Source: a bacterium (GTDB lineage: Bacteria > Bacteroidota > Bacteroidia > NS11-12g > UBA955). Taken from it: 49,418 bases of DNA. The position numbers and the translations under genes were made by a program. Positions within the stretch are counted from its first letter, which is position 1; each line of letters opens with the position of its first letter. The stretch is taken from NCBI GenBank assembly GCA_029945665.1, contig JAQSCZ010000016.1, positions 1 to 49,418 on the forward strand, given 5' to 3'. Below, one piece after another: positions 1 through 8,667 of the stretch. Under the pieces are notes generated by a model. It searched no databases. It was not told where the DNA came from and saw only the letters and a program-made list of their open reading frames with translations.

Positions 1-103
1 AATTAATACTTTTTGTATTATTATTAAACGTACTCTTTTTGGGGGAGCCTACAATGCCTATGTTATCAAAGCGTAGGTATTAACAATTTTAAAAGAATTA
101 GAG

Positions 104-118
104 GTCTTCCCAGAAGAC
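104..118. promoter_or_regulatory. Short perfect inverted repeat upstream of the AraC-type gene
   Basis: GTCTTC and GAAGAC (6-nt arms) flank a 3-nt centre, about 65 bases upstream of the regulator start at 181. It could be a dimer operator or a small hairpin. The first 180 bases otherwise hold no gene that I can support. Confidence 0.25.
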
Positions 119-180
119 ATTTAATCTTAATAATGTTAACAGCTACGCTTTTTTTGTTTGAAAACTTTTTATAAATAAAA

Positions 181-1035
181 ATGATAGAAAATAAATTGCC
201 TCATTATTCTTTTAAAGGTTTAGGCCTAGAGAATCAAATGGCTAATATTGCTAATTTGAATGGACCTTCTTTATATAATTATGAAGAAATCCATACTCGC
301 GATTTTTATAATTTATCAATTTTCAAAAAAGGAGGAAGTTTTCACTTTATAGACTTCCAAAGGAGAGAAATTAAGGATTTTTCAGTTCATTTAATTTCTA
401 AAAATAGCATATACAGATCTGAAAAATGTGCTTGTACAGATGGATTATCAATACTTATTTCACATTTATATTTAGAACAATTACAACGATTTGATAGTGG
501 CATTGATTATATTAATTTTTTTGATCGATCTAGAATAATAAATTTCAATAGTGACTTAAATGCTTTTAATTATTTTTTTAATGAATTAATTGCTAATCAG
601 ATAAATAGCTCTAATTTTCTAAACACTCTAGCTTCTTTTTTATCAAAATTAATTACATTTAAAAATGAAAATATTATAGAAACGCCTAATTCATTAGTTG
701 ATAATTTACGGGATTTCATAAATAACCATTATCAAAATAGGCGATGTATAAGAGGTTTTGAAGAAACTAATAACTTTACAGAAGTGACTTTAAGGAGAAA
801 AATAAAAAATCTAACAGGTAAGACCCCATTACAGCACTTACATGACAAAATTCATTTGGAATCAAAAAGCTTGATATGTAACTCATTCAAAAGCATTAAG
901 GAAATTGCTTTTGAATTAGGATTTGGGAATGAATCCTATTTTTGCAAACAATTTAAGAATTACGAAAAGGTAACAGCATTAGAGTTTAGGAAAAGTACAA
1001 AAAGTACCATAAATGGTTCAAAAAGTACCATTTAA
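181..1035 (+). CDS. AraC-family transcriptional regulator
   Basis: A 284-aa protein. The last ~85 residues (about 190-272) have the double helix-turn-helix layout of the AraC/XylS family: 'TEVTLRRKIKNLTGKTPLQ' resembles the first recognition region, and 'IKEIAFELGFGNESYFCKQFK' compressed around 'IAFELGFGNESYFCKQF' is the conserved second HTH. The N-terminal ~170 residues are the variable sensor or dimerisation half, typical of Bacteroidota AraC proteins, and its ligand cannot be inferred. The family binds DNA in the cytoplasm and usually controls nearby genes. The T9SS surface-protein genes start about 75-280 bases downstream on the same strand, so they are possible targets, but nothing in the sequence proves it. 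The last codons include a short repeat (KSTKSTINGSKSTI). Confidence 0.88.
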   Translation: MIENKLPHYSFKGLGLENQMANIANLNGPSLYNYEEIHTRDFYNLSIFKKGGSFHFIDFQRREIKDFSVHLISKNSIYRSEKCACTDGLSILISHLYLEQLQRFDSGIDYINFFDRSRIINFNSDLNAFNYFFNELIANQINSSNFLNTLASFLSKLITFKNENIIETPNSLVDNLRDFINNHYQNRRCIRGFEETNNFTEVTLRRKIKNLTGKTPLQHLHDKIHLESKSLICNSFKSIKEIAFELGFGNESYFCKQFKNYEKVTALEFRKSTKSTINGSKSTI

Positions 1036-1109
1036 AGTTCAAATATTAGCATTATTTTTATATTATTAAAATCTAGTTTTGTTTTATCTAAATATTAATA
1101 TATATTCGT

Positions 1110-1283
1110 ATGAACAAAAACAAACAAAAAATTGAAACTACTGTTTTTATTAACAGTAGCTTCATGAGGTCATTGATGTTAGCTTTAATTTTAATGATTT
1201 CTTTAACTGCCTATAGCCGAAGTGCTAGGCCAAACATAAATACATTCAGCGATGCTGATAAACTTATACTTTCGGCTACATAG
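1110..1283 (+). pseudogene. Detached signal-peptide end of the tyrosinase-like gene (frameshifted 5' fragment)
   Basis: This 57-codon frame starts at ATG 1110. It encodes a basic N-terminus and a hydrophobic stretch (MRSLMLALILMISLTAYS) that looks like a Sec signal peptide, then runs to TAG at 1281-1283. The next frame, open from 1262, encodes FGYIDEWLTTYLITMHGDN, which is the missing upstream part of the copper-binding domain of the following gene. The two frames overlap at 1262-1283. A single missing base, for example one G at the 'ctttcggctac' position near 1274, would fuse them into one precursor. I read this as a disrupted 5' end of the next gene, or a sequencing error, rather than an independent gene. 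Confidence 0.7.
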
Positions 1284-1312
1284 ATGAATGGTTAACTACT
1301 TACTTAATCACC

Positions 1313-3943
1313 ATGCACGGTGATAATTTTGGCAATATGCATACAACTAACGACTATTTAAGATGGCATAGGGATCATTTTCTTGATTTGGAAAACTTTA
1401 TTTTAGAAAACCATCCTGCAGATTCAAGATTTATCCCATTGCCAAAATGGGATCCATCAACCGCTGTGCCAGCATACTTTGATGGTTTTGAAGCTGACAA
1501 TACAACTCCGTTTAATAATATTTCTTCCAAATGTGGAAGTGGAATAGGAAGTGGGTGCAGGCTGAGAGAAGATTATCAAAATTCAGGATCAACCGGCTTT
1601 CAATTTAACCAAAATGGTCTTTTTAATGCAAATATTCCTTTACCATCAAGGTATAGTTCTACAGGTACAGTTTGTTCATATAGTCAAACAGTAAATTGGT
1701 TTAATAGCACCACTAGGGCCTTTAATTTTAATGATATAGCTAACTATACAGATAATCAGCAATTTTTCTATCATAATTCTGGTCATGTTGCGTTTGATAG
1801 AGTAGTAGCAGTTTACCCTAATTCAAATGGTATACCTGTTACTCCTGATGCAGACTTGTCTATTATGGGGAGTGGTTTTGACAGTTATACAAATAGGGCT
1901 GCCGCTGCATATATATTCTGGCTATGGCATGCATGGATAGATGATCTTTGGTGGAATTGGGATGCTTGTCATAAACAAAATAACGGTAGTACGATAACAG
2001 CTGCTTATGATATTTCTAGTGGAATTACTATAGCGACTGGCACCACTACAACATGGGGTACAAATGGAAATATAAAAAAAATACAAGGGAACATTATTAT
2101 TCAACCGGGAGCGACTTTAATAATAGAAAATGGACAAATAGTTGAAATGTTGGATGACTATTATACAGACCAAAGTTGTGATATTATTGTTCAAGCAGGT
2201 TCAGGAGCATCGATAGGAGGTAGATTATATATCAGAAGTGGTGCCAAAATTAGGGGTATTACTTCATTGGGTTCTAATATTACACAAGTAGGTGGTGCAG
2301 GATCTAATATTAGCACAGATATAACCAATACAAATATCTATTCAGATGCTAAAGTTTATTATCTTTCACAATGGGCTGGTATTATAGTTTATGGTGACCC
2401 ATCACAAAACACATTTAGTGGAAATCATGGGGCTGTTGATATTGATGGTACTATTACGACAAATGGTGCAACAGAATTAAAATATGCCAAAACGGGGATA
2501 AAATCAGTTGATGGGGGTGTAGTATTATGTAAAAATGGATTGTTTACAAATTGTACTGTAGGTGTTGATTTTCAGCCATATCTGAGTAGTCATGATTGGA
2601 ATGTTAATCAATCTCATTTTGAAAATACTACTTTTACAACTGAAGATCAAGTAACAAGATATGTAACAAATGATAATGTCTGGATGCACTACAAGCACGA
2701 TTTTCATCATCATTATCATGTAAAATTAAAAGGTGTTAGAGGAATATCATTTGGCGGGTGCAAATTTCAGAATATGGATCCTAATACCTTCACTGCAAGC
2801 CACGATAATAGCAGAGGAACTGGTATTTGGTCAGAAGATGCAGGCTTTTATCTACATGATGATGGTGACCCATCAGAGGACTTAACCACGGCTTGCCCTC
2901 AGTATACCGGAACTAACAGGTGTACATTTACAAATTTAAGTTTTGGCATTGATGCTAGGAATATTGTTCCTGCTACAGGGGTAAAAGCAGAAACTGAAAT
3001 TGGTATTCAACACGCAGTATTTACCAATTGTCATGATGCAATAAATTCAGTTAATGGCGGTGGAATGAGAATATATAGATCTAATTTTGATTATGATAAG
3101 GATGTAGCTCTTTTCCCACCTCTTACTGCACACCATCATTTCATAGAATTGTCTGGTACAAATGTAATTGTGATTTATAAAAATACATTTGCGTCCAAAG
3201 CGAGTTATTCTAAGTTTATTGATATCACAAATAATACAGCAACTCCGTTAAATTATTTTACAAAGATTCAATTAAACAAATTTGACAATAGTCTTGGAGT
3301 AAATCCAACTTCTTCGATAGGAGTTGAACTTTCAGGAAGTAACCTGAATACCGATATATTATGCAATGATTTTGCTTCCGGGTTAACGAAAGCCATTTGG
3401 AATTTAGGTACATTGAAAACCCAAGGAGATCCTGCCAATGGTGCCGGAAATAAATTTGGTGTAACAAATTGTAATTTAGATGTTGAACAATTCATTTCGA
3501 GCACAAGTGCTTTTACATATAATCACAATGCTGCATTTAACTTTAATCCTGCACTTTGTAAATCTTCAAATGTAACAGTCAACCTTATTAATTTTTCCCT
3601 TACTGTTAATACTGGGGTTTTAGCAAATGAAGAGAGTACACCTGTATGTAAATTGGGTTGTTCGGGATATAAAGTTAATTTAACTAAAGTTAACAAATCT
3701 GAAAATTTCAAACTTTATCCCAATCCAAGTAATGATTTTTTAGTCGTTGAAAGTATGGAATTTGGCAATAATCAACTTTATACTATAAATATTTATGATC
3801 TCGTTGGAAAATTAGTGCTCACCAAAAATTTAAATGAGAATATAAATGGCTTTTCGGTGGAAACCTTAACACCAGGGGTATATACTGCATCAATCATAAA
3901 AAACAATGAAGTTATCAATTCAATAAAACTAGTAAAACAATAA
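1313..3943 (+). CDS. Tyrosinase-like copper protein with beta-helix and T9SS sorting domain
   Basis: An 876-aa open frame. The N-terminal ~215 residues carry both copper-site signatures of tyrosinase/polyphenol oxidases. CuA-like histidines lie in 'MHGDN', 'NMHTTN' and 'LRWHRDHF'. CuB-like histidines lie in 'YHNSGH' (H-x3-H) and 'WLWHAWIDDLWW'. The family oxidises phenols with O2. The middle (~250-760) is Asn/Gly-rich and repetitive, as in parallel beta-helix proteins. The C-terminal ~75 residues ('KLYPNPSNDFLVVE' ... 'GVYTASI') are a type A T9SS sorting domain, so the mature protein should be exported and surface-anchored. The true start should lie at 1110, but the frame is broken near 1274. 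ATG 1313 lacks a signal peptide, so secretion would fail unless the frameshift is an error. Confidence 0.8.
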   Translation: MHGDNFGNMHTTNDYLRWHRDHFLDLENFILENHPADSRFIPLPKWDPSTAVPAYFDGFEADNTTPFNNISSKCGSGIGSGCRLREDYQNSGSTGFQFNQNGLFNANIPLPSRYSSTGTVCSYSQTVNWFNSTTRAFNFNDIANYTDNQQFFYHNSGHVAFDRVVAVYPNSNGIPVTPDADLSIMGSGFDSYTNRAAAAYIFWLWHAWIDDLWWNWDACHKQNNGSTITAAYDISSGITIATGTTTTWGTNGNIKKIQGNIIIQPGATLIIENGQIVEMLDDYYTDQSCDIIVQAGSGASIGGRLYIRSGAKIRGITSLGSNITQVGGAGSNISTDITNTNIYSDAKVYYLSQWAGIIVYGDPSQNTFSGNHGAVDIDGTITTNGATELKYAKTGIKSVDGGVVLCKNGLFTNCTVGVDFQPYLSSHDWNVNQSHFENTTFTTEDQVTRYVTNDNVWMHYKHDFHHHYHVKLKGVRGISFGGCKFQNMDPNTFTASHDNSRGTGIWSEDAGFYLHDDGDPSEDLTTACPQYTGTNRCTFTNLSFGIDARNIVPATGVKAETEIGIQHAVFTNCHDAINSVNGGGMRIYRSNFDYDKDVALFPPLTAHHHFIELSGTNVIVIYKNTFASKASYSKFIDITNNTATPLNYFTKIQLNKFDNSLGVNPTSSIGVELSGSNLNTDILCNDFASGLTKAIWNLGTLKTQGDPANGAGNKFGVTNCNLDVEQFISSTSAFTYNHNAAFNFNPALCKSSNVTVNLINFSLTVNTGVLANEESTPVCKLGCSGYKVNLTKVNKSENFKLYPNPSNDFLVVESMEFGNNQLYTINIYDLVGKLVLTKNLNENINGFSVETLTPGVYTASIIKNNEVINSIKLVKQ

Positions 3944-3944
3944 T

Positions 3945-6935
3945 TTGGTAAAAAAGACCTCAATATTATTCATCCTGTTAAGCTGGGCTACAATTATGTA
4001 TGCCCAGCAATGGGATTGGATTAGGTCTCCGGATAATAGATTCGCAGGTTTAAATTGGACCTGGTCTGATTCCTTAGGAAATATTTATAATTGTTTGGCA
4101 TACCCTGATAATGTGCAGGTCCAACATTCTAAAAAATATGCAGATACACTTAACAATTTACCCGATAGATACAGAAGCGGGAACCTGATTAAAAGTAACA
4201 AAAGAGGTAAATTGCTATGGCAGGCTATTTTTTGGGGAAGACCAATTGAAATGTCATTTTTTAATGATAATATATATTTATTATGCAGGTTTACCCGATC
4301 AGAATTTATTGCTTTTACTTTTGGTAGTAAAACATTAGATTTAACTTCTAATGATGGTTCAAGAGAATATTATTTTCTGTTTAAATATGATAAATCAGGT
4401 AATCAAATTAAATCATCTCCTTTTTTTAATACCCCTTCATCATATACAGCAACTATTGGAAATTTGATAGTGAAAGATGAAAACAACATTTTTTTCGGTA
4501 TAAGTTGTGTCACCGATAAAAAGAATGATTCAATAAATTTTAAAAATAAAAACATCTATATTAGCAATGATAAAATAAAATACCCGTTTTTAGGGTATTT
4601 AATATCTACTAAACTTGATGGTTCACTTAATTGGAGTTCCGGACTAAGCAGTAGTGTTAACTTAAATACATTAAGTATTAACAATGATATCTTAACAAAA
4701 TTATCGATTGACTATACACCCAATCCACAATTATATTCGGATGATATCATCACCCAATATGATTTGCAAGGTAATTTAATTAATGTGAAAAGAATTGATA
4801 GAAATTTTGACAGATTTGATCCATTTCAATCACTTATTTTAGGGAAGGATGGCAATTATTATCTTTTCGGCAGAGTGGATGATACTGTAAAAATTGGGAA
4901 TAAAATCATTCCAATTACTAAATTAAAGCCCATAAATGGTCAATATTACAGCTATCCTATAATTATAAAGATGGATCAGAATTTTAATTATGTATTGCAT
5001 TGGACCTTTCCAAATTTTAAAACAAGTATCGGCACCGGAGTAATTGATAAATTAGGTAATATATTCACTTCCTTGGGTTTTCGCGATACTGTGATTATTA
5101 ATGGAATTTCATACTTTAATTCTAATAATTTATTACCTTCAAGAGTTCTTTTTAAAATAAGTAATAGTGGGAAAATTGAAACAACAATAGTCCTTCCTTC
5201 CGATATTTCATTAAATGGATTATTTTTTCATTTATGGCTTGATAAAAAAGATAATTTATATTGCGATGGGGTGGTTTCAAATATTTACAATGATTTGCTT
5301 GTAAATATAGATTCATTTTATCTGAAACTTGGTAATTATGGCTATACTAGTTTCCAAGCTAAATACAATAACCAGAAACTTCAATTGAAGAATAAAATTC
5401 TATATTGTAAAAATGACAGTCTTCATGTTGTTGCAGATACTGCTTACAAAAAATTTAAATGGATAATTGATAAAATAGTGTATTGGGGCACTGCAATTAA
5501 GCCACAACTGTCAAGTTATGGTAAATACTATGTCTCGCTATATGGTTATGAAGATGATTCTGTAACATCCCTGCATAATGATAGCATAATGTATTATCAG
5601 GCACCCAAAGCAGGTTTAATGGTAGATAAACAGAAGATTTGTCGTTATTCCTCAATTAAATTTACTGATAATAGTTTGATTGAGCAAAGTCTCGGAAGTA
5701 GCATAAAAGGTTTTTTAAGGTTTGGAGATGGAAAAGACACTGTAGTGACTAAATCAAATAAATCGATGCTTATTCCTCATCAATACACCGATACTGGTTT
5801 GTTTAATGTACAATACATTATGCAACACAAAAATTGTTTAGATACTATTGATCTATTAAAGTTAATACAAGTCATTAACTCTCCTAAATCTGATTTTAGT
5901 ATATTAAAAGATAAAAGTTGTACCCCCGTTTTACTTAAATTAAAATCTAATTACACGGGATACTATGACAGTATGATTTGGTTTCTGGATGGCAAACAAA
6001 TTACATCATCAAAGATTTCCGATTTTCAGTCGAAAATAAACCAAAGCGGAACCCATATCATAAGTCATCAAATATTCGGATATGGATGTAGCAATTCCAC
6101 CAAGCAAACTTTGAAGCTATTTGAGGGCTTTACTACAACTGACTCCCTAATTTGTAATTATGCTACGATAACTAATAATACATCTATACTTTTATCGTGG
6201 AATAAACATCCGGCAGCTGTGAAATATAATATTTATTGTGGTTCTGAATTTAAAACTACCCGTGACACATTCATCATTATTAATAATTATAACATTAATC
6301 GGCAAAGCTATAACTTTATTGTTAAGGGTATAGATACATGCGATAATATGATTAAAAGCAATGTTGCCAATACAATCTATTTAAATGGTATAGCAGAAGA
6401 CTTTAATAAAAATTCCACCTTAAACTGGACACCATATTTGTATTGGTATAAAGGGATAAAAAATTATCAATTGCAGTGTATTAATTCTCGAACTGAGACA
6501 TGGGAAAATGTAACTATTATTTCTTCTTCTATCAATAACTTTATTGATCATCATTTTATTGAAGGTCATTTATTCAGTGCAGGTAAGTGTTACAGAATTA
6601 TTGCATCTGAAAATAATAGTAATTATAACAGCACCAGTAATGAATTTTGTTTAGAATATAACCCATTTATATTCGCACCTAACAGCTTTACTCCAAACAA
6701 TGATGGAATAAATGATACATATCAATGGAGTATTCCGGGTGCCAGAAGTTTTAAAATAGCTATCTTTTCAAGATGGGGAAATAAGGTGTTCGAAAGTAAC
6801 AATATAATTCAGAATTGGGACGGAAAATACATGGGAGAAATATGTTCAGATGGAGTATATCTGGGAAAAATAGAAATAGTAAGTGAGACAGGAAAAATCT
6901 ACTATTTAAACACTACTATTACTCTAATAAGATAA
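3945..6935 (+). CDS. Large secreted surface protein with PKD-like region and T9SS type B (gliding-motility-associated) C-terminal domain
   Basis: A 996-aa protein starting at TTG 3945, one base after the stop of the preceding gene, so the two are probably cotranscribed. The N-terminus 'VKKTSILFILLSWATIMYAQQ' region is a good Sec signal peptide with cleavage after Ala. Residues ~40-500 look like repeated beta strands (bacterial surface propeller type). A PKD-like stretch follows (~570-650, 'LRFGDGKDTVVTKS'). The last ~85 residues begin 'FAPNSFTPNNDGINDTYQW' and contain 'SRWGNKVFES' and 'WDGKYMG...DGVYLGKI', the hallmark of the gliding-motility-associated/T9SS type B sorting domain. It is presumably cell-surface or secreted. 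Its ligand or activity cannot be inferred. Confidence 0.85.
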   Translation: MVKKTSILFILLSWATIMYAQQWDWIRSPDNRFAGLNWTWSDSLGNIYNCLAYPDNVQVQHSKKYADTLNNLPDRYRSGNLIKSNKRGKLLWQAIFWGRPIEMSFFNDNIYLLCRFTRSEFIAFTFGSKTLDLTSNDGSREYYFLFKYDKSGNQIKSSPFFNTPSSYTATIGNLIVKDENNIFFGISCVTDKKNDSINFKNKNIYISNDKIKYPFLGYLISTKLDGSLNWSSGLSSSVNLNTLSINNDILTKLSIDYTPNPQLYSDDIITQYDLQGNLINVKRIDRNFDRFDPFQSLILGKDGNYYLFGRVDDTVKIGNKIIPITKLKPINGQYYSYPIIIKMDQNFNYVLHWTFPNFKTSIGTGVIDKLGNIFTSLGFRDTVIINGISYFNSNNLLPSRVLFKISNSGKIETTIVLPSDISLNGLFFHLWLDKKDNLYCDGVVSNIYNDLLVNIDSFYLKLGNYGYTSFQAKYNNQKLQLKNKILYCKNDSLHVVADTAYKKFKWIIDKIVYWGTAIKPQLSSYGKYYVSLYGYEDDSVTSLHNDSIMYYQAPKAGLMVDKQKICRYSSIKFTDNSLIEQSLGSSIKGFLRFGDGKDTVVTKSNKSMLIPHQYTDTGLFNVQYIMQHKNCLDTIDLLKLIQVINSPKSDFSILKDKSCTPVLLKLKSNYTGYYDSMIWFLDGKQITSSKISDFQSKINQSGTHIISHQIFGYGCSNSTKQTLKLFEGFTTTDSLICNYATITNNTSILLSWNKHPAAVKYNIYCGSEFKTTRDTFIIINNYNINRQSYNFIVKGIDTCDNMIKSNVANTIYLNGIAEDFNKNSTLNWTPYLYWYKGIKNYQLQCINSRTETWENVTIISSSINNFIDHHFIEGHLFSAGKCYRIIASENNSNYNSTSNEFCLEYNPFIFAPNSFTPNNDGINDTYQWSIPGARSFKIAIFSRWGNKVFESNNIIQNWDGKYMGEICSDGVYLGKIEIVSETGKIYYLNTTITLIR

Positions 6936-7084
6936 AATGACTATCCGTTTTATTCTTATAAGTTGTTTTTGGAAGCGTTCTATTATGAAATGACATTGGG
7001 AGTTAAAGGTTCAGTTGCTACAAAGTGCAGGCAATAGGCAAAATGTCGAACTTCTATTTTTAAAGAATAATTTGTTGGTGGCCC

Positions 7085-7106
7085 CGCAGCAGAGTTCTCC
7101 GCTGCG
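7085..7106. repeat. GC-rich 22-bp palindrome
   Basis: CGCAGC and GCTGCG flank A-GAG-TT-CTC-C, giving an almost complete hairpin with one A/C mismatch. It sits in a GC-rich patch (about 7080-7130) that stands out from the AT-rich surroundings. The 6936-7258 interval otherwise contains no gene I can support. Confidence 0.35.
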
Positions 7107-7139
7107 CTTCGAACACGCTACGGGACATACAAAAATAAA

Positions 7140-7162
7140 AAAACCGCCCTAACGGCGGTTTT
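7140..7162. terminator. Bidirectional intrinsic terminator
   Basis: A 9-bp stem AAAACCGCC / GGCGGTTTT with a CTAAC loop, an A run on the left and a T-rich tract on the right. It can end the host operon from the left and the leftward repressor transcript from the right. It lies at the presumed left edge of the mobile element. Confidence 0.75.
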
Positions 7163-7169
7163 AATTTTT

Positions 7170-7189
7170 GTGGTACCTCCAGTACTCAC
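7170..7189 (-). other. Candidate left junction: degenerate tRNA 3'-end-like sequence
   Basis: On the minus strand this reads GTGAGTACTGGAGGTACCAC, which resembles a tRNA T-arm remnant plus acceptor end with CCA. It lies next to a terminator. A similar scrap with the same arrangement (46625-46648) lies at the other edge of the element. No tRNA cloverleaf can be drawn here, so this is a weak hypothesis for a decayed attachment site. Confidence 0.2.
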
Positions 7190-7258
7190 AAACACTAGCA
7201 ATAGCGTGGCTTGTCATTGATTTGGTGGAGTTTTAATGAAGCATTAATTATGTAGAAG

Positions 7259-7585
7259 TTATTTTCCATTTTTCTTGAAGTTACTTTTATAGAATTCAAT
7301 CTGGTCTTTCAAAAGGTTATTATGCTCTTTATAAATTTCAATTTTATCCATAAGCTGGGTTAATTCTATATTTAAACTTTGTTTATATTCTTTACTTAGA
7401 AAAGCAGCTGGAGGAACTTGCAATAATTTAGCAATATCTAAAACCTCATCAAACGTTCTCTGATTAACATCTTCCCTTAACCATCTATAAAACGTCCCTT
7501 TACTGATTTCTAAATCAGCCATTAATCTGTCATTCGTAATTTGAGCATTCTTAATTAGGGGCTCTATAATCTCTTTTAATTTCAT
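7259..7585 (-). CDS. XRE/Cro-like HTH repressor with C-terminal coiled coil
   Basis: A 108-aa protein. Residues ~15-62 form a helix-turn-helix ('NDRLMADLEISKGTFYRWLRED', shortened: MADLEISKGTFYRWL) followed by 'EVLDIAKLLQVPPAAFL', typical of XRE-family DNA-binding proteins. The rest (~68-105) is heptad-rich and probably a dimerising coiled coil. It is transcribed leftwards, divergently from the early genes. The 127-bp intergenic region contains two perfect palindromes (7631-7652 and 7678-7695), the arrangement expected of a lysogeny-type repressor and its operators. It is the first gene of the mobile element. No recombinase lies next to it. Confidence 0.75.
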   Translation of the reverse strand: MKLKEIIEPLIKNAQITNDRLMADLEISKGTFYRWLREDVNQRTFDEVLDIAKLLQVPPAAFLSKEYKQSLNIELTQLMDKIEIYKEHNNLLKDQIEFYKSNFKKNGK

Positions 7586-7630
7586 TTATGGTTAAGTTTA
7601 TATATCTTAAAACAAGTTAGTTACAGAATT

Positions 7631-7652
7631 TTAGTATATTATATTATACTAA
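7631..7652. promoter_or_regulatory. Palindromic operator candidate (AGTATA-N6-TATACT)
   Basis: TTAGTATA and TATACTAA (8-nt perfect arms) are separated by six bases, between the divergent repressor gene and the first early gene. The same half-sites with the same 6-nt spacing recur at 7916-7935. It is probably a binding site for the XRE-type protein encoded at 7259-7585 (inference). Confidence 0.5.
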
Positions 7653-7668
7653 TTATATTTAATTGTAA

Positions 7669-7676
7669 TACTTTTG
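7669..7676 (+). promoter_or_regulatory. Bacteroidota-type -7 promoter element
   Basis: TACTTTTG matches the TAnnTTTG -7 consensus of the Bacteroidota primary sigma factor, 37 bases upstream of ATG 7713. No clear -33 TTTG partner was found. The predicted transcription start falls inside the adjacent palindrome 7678-7695. Confidence 0.5.
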
Positions 7677-7677
7677 T

Positions 7678-7695
7678 TTCCGTAAATCTACGGAA
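7678..7695. promoter_or_regulatory. Operator-like perfect inverted repeat at the early promoter
   Basis: TTCCGTA-AATC-TACGGAA has 7-nt perfect arms and begins two bases after the -7 box. It would cover the start of transcription of the early operon, an ideal place for repression. Confidence 0.5.
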
Positions 7696-7712
7696 TATAC
7701 AATTCAAAAGCA

Positions 7713-7928
7713 ATGCCAAACTATCAAAAAAATTCTTACCTGCAATCAAAAAAACGTCTAGATGCAGCATTTAAAGCCATTATATGTGAAACTCTGGACT
7801 GGTCAGATGACGTTGAATTCAATAAAAGAACCGACAAAACACTAATAACTAATGCGGAAAGTATAGTTTTAGGTCGTATTACTTTTATAATATTACAGGG
7901 CTTTCCAGATGCTAATAGTATAATATAA
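7713..7928 (+). CDS. Hypothetical 71-aa protein, first early gene
   Basis: A small soluble protein of unknown family, immediately downstream of the early promoter and operators. Its position opposite the XRE repressor is where a Cro-like or other control protein usually sits, but I see no convincing HTH. Its stop overlaps the second operator-like palindrome (7916-7935). Confidence 0.55.
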   Translation: MPNYQKNSYLQSKKRLDAAFKAIICETLDWSDDVEFNKRTDKTLITNAESIVLGRITFIILQGFPDANSII

Positions 7929-7935
7929 TATACTT
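7916..7935. promoter_or_regulatory. Second AGTATA-N6-TATACT palindrome
   Basis: TAGTATA and TATACTT (six matched bases per arm) are separated by ATATAA, the same half-sites and spacing as at 7631-7652. It lies just upstream of ATG 7941, suggesting a second repressor-controlled site. Confidence 0.4.
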
Positions 7936-7940
7936 AATGC

Positions 7941-8471
7941 ATGAAAAACATAGACTTTACTACAAACTGGAATGGTAAATTATCCGCTAAATGCTTTACT
8001 ACAATTAGACTAAAGTCCGAAAAGTATGTATTAGGCGAAGAGTACCTGGTAACTATGAAATCCAATTTAAGAGGTTTTCTGATAAAGAAAATGTACAGTA
8101 ACCAACCGGTCGACAAGGCTGAAAGGTTTATTATAATTGGAAAATTTAAAATTATTCAGATTGAATCCATCACGTGGGAACAAATGATGAAGCCTTCTAC
8201 CGGAATGAATAGAGTATTTTTAATGGATACCGGATACGAACAAAAATCAGCGGTAGGCATCTTCAGTAAAATGTATGCTAATGAAATTGCTACTTTAGGG
8301 AATACCGCAATATTTTACATTTTAACATTGGCTTGTAATGAAGATGCCTATAATGTGCCAATTGAAACTTTTGTGAATGATACCCTATTTCAGGTAATAC
8401 CTAGAAAAGCAATGATCGCTAATAGAAATTGGATGAATGAATTAATTGAAGCCGATTATGCCAAATCCTAA
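7941..8471 (+). CDS. Hypothetical early protein with possible ASCH/PUA-like fold
   Basis: A 176-aa protein. Residues ~10-75 contain 'AKCFTTIRLKSEKYVLGEEY' followed by 'GFLIKKM' and 'FIIIGKFKIIQIESI'. This rhythm (TIR motif, charged stretch with G, then beta strands) recalls ASCH/PUA-like nucleic-acid-binding domains, though the match is weak and made by eye. The remaining ~100 residues are unassigned. It sits in the early operon, followed by an overlapping small gene (14 bases). Confidence 0.55.
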   Translation: MKNIDFTTNWNGKLSAKCFTTIRLKSEKYVLGEEYLVTMKSNLRGFLIKKMYSNQPVDKAERFIIIGKFKIIQIESITWEQMMKPSTGMNRVFLMDTGYEQKSAVGIFSKMYANEIATLGNTAIFYILTLACNEDAYNVPIETFVNDTLFQVIPRKAMIANRNWMNELIEADYAKS

Positions 8472-8667
8472 TTTTCTAGATTTCTTAAAAGCTGGTCTGG
8501 AAGTAGCAAAAGCGATTAAAGGCAATGATGAAAATGAGAAAGCTTACCGGATTATCCAAACCATTAAAAATAATGCAACAGCAGAGGAGATAGAAGCATT
8601 AGAAAAACTTTTTAATGATTGTAGCCAGAGGGGGTTGCTTAAAAGCATTAATAACAACAAAACATAA
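8458..8667 (+). CDS. Hypothetical 69-aa protein
   Basis: I chose ATG 8458, which overlaps the previous gene's end by 14 bases (translational coupling), over an upstream TTG. The protein is mostly helical and charged ('GNDENEKAYRIIQTIKNNAT', 'AEEIEALEKLFNDC'). The family is not recognised. The next small frame starts directly at the stop codon. Confidence 0.5.
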   Translation: MPNPNFLDFLKAGLEVAKAIKGNDENEKAYRIIQTIKNNATAEEIEALEKLFNDCSQRGLLKSINNNKT

